Source of the DNA: CAYFJO01 sp964343305
GTDB taxonomy: Bacteria; Planctomycetota; Planctomycetia; Pirellulales; Pirellulaceae
NCBI GenBank assembly: GCA_964343305.1
Contig: CAYFJO010000103.1
Location: 1-27,966, forward strand
Length of the DNA: 27,966 nucleotides
Reading direction: 5' to 3'
The first letter of the stretch is position 1. Each line of letters opens with the position of its first letter. The position numbers and the translations under genes were made by a program. A model generated the notes under the pieces. That model did not search any database and was not told the origin of the DNA. It saw only the letters and a program-made list of their open reading frames with translations. Below, in pieces: positions 21,922 through 27,966 of the stretch.

Positions 21922-24310
21922 ATGAAGTTATCCAGCACCAAGGGTTCTCGGCGAACAAGTCGTCGCCCAAGTCGCCGCAGAAGCCGGCACGAACAGAAAA
22001 AAGGGATCATCGCGGTCATCTCCGCGTTCGCATTAACTGCTGTGTTTGCGTTTTGTGCTTTGTCGATCGACGTCGGCCGCATGATGTCGACACAGACGAG
22101 CATGCAGAACGCCGTCGATGCCGCGGCGCTGGCGGCTTCGCAAGAGATCTCAGCCGTCATCTGGGAATCGGCGGAAAGTGGTGGCTCGATCAACTACTCG
22201 TCGGCGGTGGCCGCGGCCCGTGCGATGGCCGACGATGTGGCGGACCGCAACGGTGTCTATATCGATCCAGACGAAGACGTTGTCTTTGGTCGACGTGCGT
22301 ACGACGCCAGCGCGGGCACGTGGCCCATCACATGGGGCCAAACGCCCTATAACGTGGTCAAGGTTACCGCCAGCAAAGACAACTCCGATCCAACCGCGGA
22401 AGACGCGCAGTTTCCACTGACGTTCGGTTGGGCGGTCGGCACGCCGACCGTTGAAATGGAATCCAGCGCGGTCGCTTATGTGCGTGCACGCGATTTTGTG
22501 ATCGTGACGGACTTTTCCGGTTCGATGTGCTACGACAGCCGCACGACCAGCAGTCTTCCGTCTGGCGGCGTAGCCGCGAACCTCGATGCAATGTGGGACG
22601 CGTTGGTTGATCAACAGCCAACTTGGACCAGCACTAGCACGCTGAAATTTCCGTCGACTGGATTTGGCGGCATCAATAGTTACAGCGGCGGTTATCACTC
22701 GTCAAACAGCGTATCAGGTGTCTTCAATTCGTTGAACTTGGGCGCGGCAAGCAACGGTCAACCGGCTTATCCATTCCCTTGGGCAGGTAAGTCGAACGGC
22801 AACTACAACCCAATGCCGAGCCAATCGTCAAGCGACGCGAAATGGCAAAGTTACATCAGCTTCGTCATGAGTCATCCCAAGTCGAGCTATCGCAAAAAGT
22901 ATAACTATCGAACCTTGATGGACTACATGCTCCAAAGCTCGCAATGGGGGAATAACAAGTGTGAGGAATTGTGGCGAACGCCGCACTATCCGTTCCACGC
23001 GAACAAGGAAGGGATCACGCTCTTCTTGAACTTCCTCGAAGACCTGGGATACGGTGACGAAGTTGGTCTGGTCAGCTACGGCACCACCGCTCAAGTCGAA
23101 AGCGTCATCAACGAAGTCGACGGTTCGGAAGATATCAGCAACGATCCGATCACAAACGATCTGGACGCGGTCGATTTCATCCAGCGACACAAGCAAGCCG
23201 CTCATTACTCACCCAGCACGGGTATGGGCGACGGTATCTTGAAAGGCAAGCAACTGCAGGATGGATATCATCGCTGCGGTGCACAAGCCGCGTTGATCGT
23301 TATGACCGACGGTAACACGAACAAGAAACCGAGCGGCTGGAGCTTGCCAAGTAATTGGAACTGGGCCAACGTCACCGACTGGGATGGCGACGGTTCACCG
23401 AACTATACAACCAGCAACTCATACAAACAGTACGCGTTCTACGAAGCTTACGAAGCAATTAAAGCCGGTTATCTGATCCACACCGTAACCGTTGGTAACG
23501 GCGCGGACGACGACTTAATGGAAGCGATCGCTAGGTCGGCGGGCGGCGTGTGGCTCGACATCCCCGGCGGCACGTCCGTCCAACAGATGCAGTCACAGGT
23601 GATGGATGCGTTTGCGGAAATTGCCGCGAGCGTTCCACCCGCCACATTGATCGATGAAAACGCAGCGGCCAACGGTTACGGCGGCGACAACACACAGCAA
23701 TGCCAAGCCTATTCCGGTGACAACGGAAGCAATAATGGCAGCGGCAGCAGTGGTGGAAGTTCCGGAAGCGGAAGCAACTCTGGCTCCGGTGGTAAGTCGG
23801 GATCGGGAAGTAAGTCCGGCTCAGGTGGAAAGACTGGTTCTGGTAGCGGTAAGTCTGGTTCCGGAAGCAAGTCTGGAAGCACCGGAAGTAAATCCAGTTC
23901 TGGCGGCAAATCTGGAACCAAGTCCAGCTCCGGTGGCAAGTCATCTGGCAGCAAATCGTCTGGCAGCAAGTCGTCTGGCAGCAAGTCGTCTGGCAGCAAG
24001 TCGTCTGGCAGTAAGTCATCTGGCAGTAAGTCATCTGGCAGTAAGTCATCTGGCAGTANNNNNNNNNNNNNNNNNNNNNNNNNNNNNNNNNNNNNNNNNN
24101 NNNNNNNNNNNNNNNNNNNNNNNNNNNNNNNNNNNNNNNNNNNNNNNNNNNNNNNNNNCATCTGGCAGTAAGTCATCTGGCAGTAAGTCATCTGGCAGTA
24201 AGTCATCTGGCAGTAAGTCATCTGGCAGCAAGTCATCTGGCAGCAAGTCGTCCGGTGGCAAGTCGTCCGGTGGCAAGTCCGGAAAATCTGGCGGCAAAGG
24301 CAAGAGCTGA
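21922..24310 (+). CDS. TadG-like von Willebrand A protein with Ser-Gly-Lys repeat tail (gap inside)
   Basis: A large surface protein beginning with an Arg-rich segment and a TadG-type membrane helix (GIIAVISAFALTAVFAFCALSIDVGRMM, then AVDAAALAASQE). A von Willebrand A domain follows, with the metal-site DFSGSMCYD near residue 197, GDEVGLVSYG near 375 and MTDGNT near 462; a long insertion (~60 Ser/Tyr/Pro-rich residues) separates the first strands. From ~600 the chain becomes Gly/Ser/Lys only, with SSGSK repeats to the end. A run of 100 N at 24059-24158 interrupts the gene and shifts the frame; the annotated end (24310, GGKGKS stop) is in frame if the real missing length is 3 plus a multiple of 15. 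Ribosome site gggag. It forms a unit with the two TadE genes and ends in a terminator. Confidence 0.85.
23941..24277 (+). repeat. 15-bp coding tandem repeat (SSGSK), interrupted by gap
   Basis: Units of 15 bases such as tcatctggcagtaag encode Ser-Ser-Gly-Ser-Lys. Before the gap are seven full units and 13 bases of another. After it are 14 bases of a unit, five full SSGSK units and two SSGGK units. Outer units use tcg and agc codons, while the units next to the gap are identical tca/agt copies on both sides, so the central part expanded most recently. Confidence 0.95.
24059..24158. other. Assembly gap, exactly 100 N
   Basis: A 100-N placeholder inside the SSGSK array. The flanking repeat phase (13 bases of a unit before, 14 of a unit after) means that an intact array needs 3 + 15n missing bases; 100 does not fit, so the N count is not the true length. 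Confidence 0.98.
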
Positions 24311-24344
24311 GCCAACGACAACTTCCTAATAACCTGAAAAACCC

Positions 24345-24376
24345 AACCCGCGTGCAGCAATGCCGCGGGTTTTTTT
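24345..24376 (+). terminator. Rho-independent terminator of the Tad-like operon
   Basis: Arms aacccgcg (24345-24352) and cgcgggtt (24364-24371) with an inner gca/tgc stem around a GCAA tetraloop; T tract 24370-24376. It lies 34 bases after the stop at 24310. Confidence 0.9.
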
Positions 24377-24440
24377 ATTGCCCGGGTTGTTCACCAAGCC
24401 CACGATTTTTCCGTGACATACGTTTGAAATGACGATTGTC

Positions 24441-24552
24441 GAAATACCCAATGACGAATGAATGACGAAGTTCGAAATGCGTTTCGCACCTCTTGCTTTT
24501 GTTCCAGCCTTGGTCATTCAGATTTCCGGCTTCTTTCGTCATTGCGTATTTC
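24441..24552. repeat. Inverted repeat with ATGACGAA-type motifs
   Basis: The 22-base arms 24441-24462 and 24531-24552 are inverted copies that match at 20 of 22 positions. The core GAAATAC-x-CAATGACGAA is shared. Further partial copies of the atgacgaa / ttcgtcat motif lie within and beside the arms (24428-24435 region, 24462-24469, 24511-24518). The low-complexity alternation resembles dispersed repeats I recall from planctomycete intergenic regions. It ends only 22 bases before the start of the spermidine-synthase-like gene. Confidence 0.7.
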
Positions 24553-24574
24553 ATCATTCGGAATTCAAAGCACC

Positions 24575-27481
24575 ATGGCAAGCAATCCCCAAGCGACCGC
24601 ACAAACAGCACCACGACTGCAATTCGACTGGCTGAAATCCTTTTCAGTCAGCGGCCTTTCGTTCTACGGCCTGCTGTTGGCATCCGGCTTTTGCGGCATC
24701 AGTTACGAAATCCTCTATGCCCGCGTGCTTGGCAATTTGATGGGCGACCAGATGATTGTCAGCGCGTCGATCTTGATGACCTTTTTACTGGGAATTGGCA
24801 TTGGCACAAAATACGCCTATCGCCTGTGGCCGTATCTGTGGGCGATTGAACTTGGAATTGGTGCTTGCGGAATCCTCTTCGCTTTCGGAACACCCACGTT
24901 GAACTACGTCCTGTTCCACAGCGGCTCGATTCTTGGACAAACCATGTTTGGTTCCGTCTTCGCTTGCATTGCGTTGCTGGCAGTTCCGTCGATCCTGATC
25001 GGCTGTAGCCTGCCTCTGTTCGCCGGCTACCTAAGCCGGCAAGAACGAGGACAAGTGTTTGGCAAAGCCTACACGATCTACAACATCGGCGCAGCGATCA
25101 CCGCGCTGCTGATCGAATTCTGGCTCGTCCGCACGTTTGGCTTGCAAGGCGCTCTGCTTTCGATCGCCGCGTTAAATCTGTTCGTCGGCATCACCCTCTA
25201 TCGCCACTACGAACCGCTGCGTTGCCAGCGGCCCCAGACCATCTCGCGAGTAGAATTTCCTTGGAATCACAAACTGGCGATTGCGCTAGTCAGCGTCGGG
25301 TCGGCGATTTTCCAACTGATGATGATCAAGGTGGCCGAGTGCCTGTTCGGTCCGTTCCACGAAACGTTCGCGTTGGTGTTGGCCACGGTGTTGCTGGGCA
25401 TCGCGGCCGGCTCGCTGTTGACGGAAAGACTCCAAATCGGTTTCGATTCGGTTGTTTGCATGGCGATCTTCGGCCTGGCTTGGTTCCTGTGGGGATTTGA
25501 CACCGTCGCCGAAGCATACGCCGCCAGCTATTCAACCGCTGCTGAAGAATACTGGAGCTTGGTCTGGTTGAAATTCCGTTCGGTGTTATGTTTGATGGGC
25601 GTCCCAGCGATGGCCTTCGGTGCCACCATTCCGGCGATGTTAAAAGAACAACGCGACGTCGCTCGCGAGTCAGGCGAATTGCTGTTCATCTCGTCGATCG
25701 CTAACGCAGCCGGATTTCTGTTGATGGCATTCGTCCTGCACCAAGCGTTCAGCTACGGCATGATGACCGTGATCGTCGCTTGCCTGGCCGGAGCCGGCAT
25801 CGTCGTGCGCTATGGCTGGCAACCTAAGTTGCTGTTGGCCACTGCCGTGCTGGTGTTGATGGCCGCCGGCTCACATCACAAAGTCTGGGACGAAGATCTT
25901 CTCTACGTCGGTCACACGTCGTACCATTCGACCGAGGACTTCGAAGACAGCCTCGGCACAATGGACGAACTGCAAGTCTTCAAAGGCCATCAAGACATCT
26001 TCGCCATCACGACGATCGACGAAGAAGACTACTTTTTTATCAATGGCTACATCAGCATCCCACTGTCGTCGCCATCGGAGCGCATCGTCGGTGCGTTCTC
26101 GTCGATCTTCGCCCCCAAGACAGACAACGCGCTGGTCCTGGGCGTTGGCAGCGGAGCGACCGCGGGCACCGTTGGCCAGATCTTCGACAAGACCACTGCC
26201 GTCGAGATCAACCCGGTCATCCTCGAAAACCTGCATCGCATGAGTCAGTACAACTTCGACATCGAAAACAACGACCGCGTGGACATCGTGCTGAACGATG
26301 CGATCCATCATGTCAAAACGGACCCGCAAGAATACTCGCTGATCATCAACACCGTCACCACGCCGTTGTATTTCAGCAGCTCGAAACTCTACACCAACGA
26401 TTTCCTTCGCGAAGTCCGCCATCGACTCGCACCGGACGGTGTCTATGTCACGTGGTTCGACGGCCGAGTTGGCAACCACGGCCTCGATATTGTGCTGAAG
26501 ACGATCAAAAATAATTTCAAATACTGCTCGGTCGGCTGCGTCAAATCGGCCTACTTCCTGTTGCTTTGCTCCGACGAACCGATCCATGCACACAATCCGG
26601 GAGTCGTTGCGAACAGCCCCACACTCAGTGAACAGTTTTACGAAGAACACGGCTTCAATCCTGATTGGTTTGCTTACGCGGTCTTGTGTGGTGACGCATT
26701 CAAACTGATCGACAACAGAAGCGCCCGCCTCAACACGTTGAATTACCCGTCGCTGGAATTTGAAATGAGCCGCCTGCGCGGTTTCGACATCGACAAGTTC
26801 ATTGCGCGGTTGACCGAAAGAATGAACTTGCGAGATCAACAGAACATCCTGGAGCCAGAGACCACCTGGGATCCGAACGCGTTGCTATCGCATATGGACG
26901 AACTACTCGGCGACTCGACGATCACTGATCGCTGGATTGAGCTGGTCGAGCAAAAACACCCGGAAGCTTACGACCAAGTTCGCTGGTCCCGTCTGACTCG
27001 CTACGCTGATGCCGCCGAGTCCGAAGGCACGGCTGAAGCGTACTTCGACTACGGCTTTCAATTGATGGAACTCGAACAATACGAGCTGGCGATCGAGCAA
27101 TTCAACCAGGCGATGGAATTGGACGAAGTGTACAACGATTTGCATTTCAACATCGCGGCGTGTTACGAAAACTTGGGGAACTTCGAAAAAGCCCTCGAAT
27201 ACTACCGCGACGAAATGAACATCGACCCAGTAGACGAAGACGTTCCATTCCGCATTGGCCGCACTGCGTTGGAGCTTGGCCTGTATGGCGACGCCATCCC
27301 CGCGATGCGACGCGCGATCGAAATTTACGACGACAGTGAAAACCACCAACTCCTCGGCCAGGCCCTAGCTGGAACTGGCCACACATCCGAAGCGATCCGA
27401 GAATTGATCACCGCTCTGGACATGGACCCGCAAAACAAAACCGCTCGCCAAGAACTGGCACGATTGCGCGGCAAGAACTAG
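24575..27481 (+). CDS. Multi-pass membrane protein with spermidine-synthase-like and TPR domains
   Basis: A 968-residue protein in three parts. Residues ~20-440 hold about ten membrane helices in an MFS-like arrangement (e.g. GLLLASGFCGISYEILYARV, IFQLMMIKVAECLFGPFHET). From ~515 a class I methyltransferase-type fold of the spermidine synthase family begins (LVLGVGSGATAGTVGQIF, TAVEINPVIL, VLNDAIHHVK, LYTNDFLREVRHRLAPDGVYV). Residues ~820-960 carry about four TPRs (AEAYFDYGFQLMELEQYELA, then ACYENLGNFEKALEYYRDEM). The position of the catalytic aspartate of true spermidine synthases (D-S/T-x-D-P) reads LIINTVTTP, so aminopropyl transfer is unlikely. ATG at 24575 is chosen because the protein before it is non-conserved and repeat-derived; the ribosome site is weak. 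Its membrane role and substrate are unknown. Confidence 0.87.
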   Translation: MASNPQATAQTAPRLQFDWLKSFSVSGLSFYGLLLASGFCGISYEILYARVLGNLMGDQMIVSASILMTFLLGIGIGTKYAYRLWPYLWAIELGIGACGILFAFGTPTLNYVLFHSGSILGQTMFGSVFACIALLAVPSILIGCSLPLFAGYLSRQERGQVFGKAYTIYNIGAAITALLIEFWLVRTFGLQGALLSIAALNLFVGITLYRHYEPLRCQRPQTISRVEFPWNHKLAIALVSVGSAIFQLMMIKVAECLFGPFHETFALVLATVLLGIAAGSLLTERLQIGFDSVVCMAIFGLAWFLWGFDTVAEAYAASYSTAAEEYWSLVWLKFRSVLCLMGVPAMAFGATIPAMLKEQRDVARESGELLFISSIANAAGFLLMAFVLHQAFSYGMMTVIVACLAGAGIVVRYGWQPKLLLATAVLVLMAAGSHHKVWDEDLLYVGHTSYHSTEDFEDSLGTMDELQVFKGHQDIFAITTIDEEDYFFINGYISIPLSSPSERIVGAFSSIFAPKTDNALVLGVGSGATAGTVGQIFDKTTAVEINPVILENLHRMSQYNFDIENNDRVDIVLNDAIHHVKTDPQEYSLIINTVTTPLYFSSSKLYTNDFLREVRHRLAPDGVYVTWFDGRVGNHGLDIVLKTIKNNFKYCSVGCVKSAYFLLLCSDEPIHAHNPGVVANSPTLSEQFYEEHGFNPDWFAYAVLCGDAFKLIDNRSARLNTLNYPSLEFEMSRLRGFDIDKFIARLTERMNLRDQQNILEPETTWDPNALLSHMDELLGDSTITDRWIELVEQKHPEAYDQVRWSRLTRYADAAESEGTAEAYFDYGFQLMELEQYELAIEQFNQAMELDEVYNDLHFNIAACYENLGNFEKALEYYRDEMNIDPVDEDVPFRIGRTALELGLYGDAIPAMRRAIEIYDDSENHQLLGQALAGTGHTSEAIRELITALDMDPQNKTARQELARLRGKN

Positions 27482-27613
27482 GCTCTGGACCCACTGGCGC
27501 GATGGCCGCGTTCCACCATGAAGGGCCGCGGAGCGATCAACACGGCCAACTCCGTGGTTATGCGTTTTATCTTCTTCTTCGCCATCTCGTTTGTTCCTCT
27601 CGCCTAACGGTGT

Positions 27614-27966
27614 TCAGTCATCAGACTCGCACACTACCCGGAATCCGACGTTGTGTACTCGCTGCCAGGTCGGATAGCTGAGCCGGAACGCGGAACGGCA
27701 GCGTTTCGGACGATCGACCCACGATCCGCCGCGCACCACCTTTCGGCTGCCCGTTGCAGCTCCAGCTCGGCTATCTTCCGGATCGTAGGGATACGGCCGG
27801 TAGTCACTGCGAGTCCATTCGGCGGCATTGCCGTGCATGTCGTACAAGCCCCAGACGCTGGGTTGATAGGAACCGGTCGGTGACGTCGCTACCGTCCCGT
27901 CGTCATAACGTGTGTTGCAAATGATGTTGCCCCCGTAAATGGCGGAGAGAAAAATGCCGCGGCCGT
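27614..27966 (-). CDS. Formylglycine-generating-enzyme/SUMF1-type protein, 3' part
   Basis: The gene runs off the window end; about 117 C-terminal residues are visible. They include CNTRYDDGTVATSPTGSY, PSVWGLYDMHGNAAEWTRSD, then RKVVRGGSWVDRPKRCRSA and HNVGFRVVCESDD. The blocks GLYDM-x-GN-x-x-EW, RGGSW and GFR are the hallmarks of the FGE-sulfatase fold, used by formylglycine-generating enzymes but also by EgtB/OvoA and by many planctomycete kinases and signalling proteins that carry it as a C-terminal domain. The N-terminal part, which would decide between these, is outside. The reading frame continues through the first base pair of the window edge with no stop. The Met at 27847 is internal, not a start. 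Confidence 0.88.
   Translation of the reverse strand, partial: GRGIFLSAIYGGNIICNTRYDDGTVATSPTGSYQPSVWGLYDMHGNAAEWTRSDYRPYPYDPEDSRAGAATGSRKVVRGGSWVDRPKRCRSAFRLSYPTWQRVHNVGFRVVCESDD

Noticed and set aside
25871..26839. Open frame of 322 residues on the minus strand
   Set aside because: Antisense to the spermidine-synthase-like domain with its clear motifs; Val/Asp/Arg-biased shadow.

Overview
The window looks like a chromosomal segment of a planctomycete, most likely of the Pirellulaceae (Rhodopirellula/Blastopirellula type). The basis is the gene content: a Tat-exported Gfo/Idh/MocA oxidoreductase, a DUF1501 protein beside a DUF1549 remnant, a sialidase fused to a DUF6807/PmoA-like domain, a BON-domain secreted protein, TadE/TadG-type surface genes, a formylglycine-generating-enzyme-type protein, and archaeal-type C1-cofactor genes. 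Base composition is moderately GC-rich, GTG starts are frequent and gene strands alternate. I see no rRNA, tRNA, CRISPR array, transposase or phage gene.

Layout. Positions 1-1688 (minus): exported oxidoreductase followed by a small membrane protein. 2282-3841 (plus): secreted double-BON protein with a 12-unit hexapeptide repeat and a strong terminator. 4110-4676 (plus): lipoprotein-like protein with its own terminator. 4844-4923: symmetric four-copy repeat. 5029-9112 (plus): tightly packed operon of a dihydropteroate-synthase-like protein, PabB, PabA and a DUF447 flavoprotein-like protein, best explained as cofactor synthesis for tetrahydromethanopterin-linked C1 metabolism. 9139-11572 (minus): unrecognised exported protein plus a membrane glycosyltransferase. 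11692-12210 (plus): Pro/Lys-rich secreted protein. 12271-15560 (minus): fabI, a Nudix hydrolase and the sialidase-DUF6807 protein. 15820-17745 (plus): GAF/AAA+/Fis sigma-54 activator with a changed GAFTGA loop, preceded by a good sigma-70-like promoter and followed by a terminator. 17881-18017: REP/BIME-like double hairpin whose edge carries the stop codon of the next gene. 18013-18564 (minus): 30-cysteine secreted protein. 18908-19141: truncated DUF1549 remnant, abutting a convergent complete DUF1501 gene (19147-20442). 20812-24310 (plus): TadE, TadE and TadG-like von Willebrand A genes, the last with a Ser-Gly-Lys repeat tail broken by a 100-N assembly gap. 24575-27481 (plus): large membrane protein with a spermidine-synthase-like domain and TPRs. 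27614-27966 (minus): 3' part of a formylglycine-generating-enzyme-type gene.

How the genes fit together. The clearest functional unit is 5029-9112: PabB and PabA make aminodeoxychorismate from chorismate and glutamine, the route to p-aminobenzoate. The DHPS-like and DUF447 proteins belong to families best known from methanogens and C1-oxidising bacteria. Most remaining genes are cell-envelope or exported proteins: Tad-like surface proteins, BON and Cys-rich secreted proteins, a glycosyltransferase and glycan-active enzymes. Several features record recent DNA turnover: two coding repeat arrays, three structured intergenic repeats of different families, and the broken DUF1549 gene.
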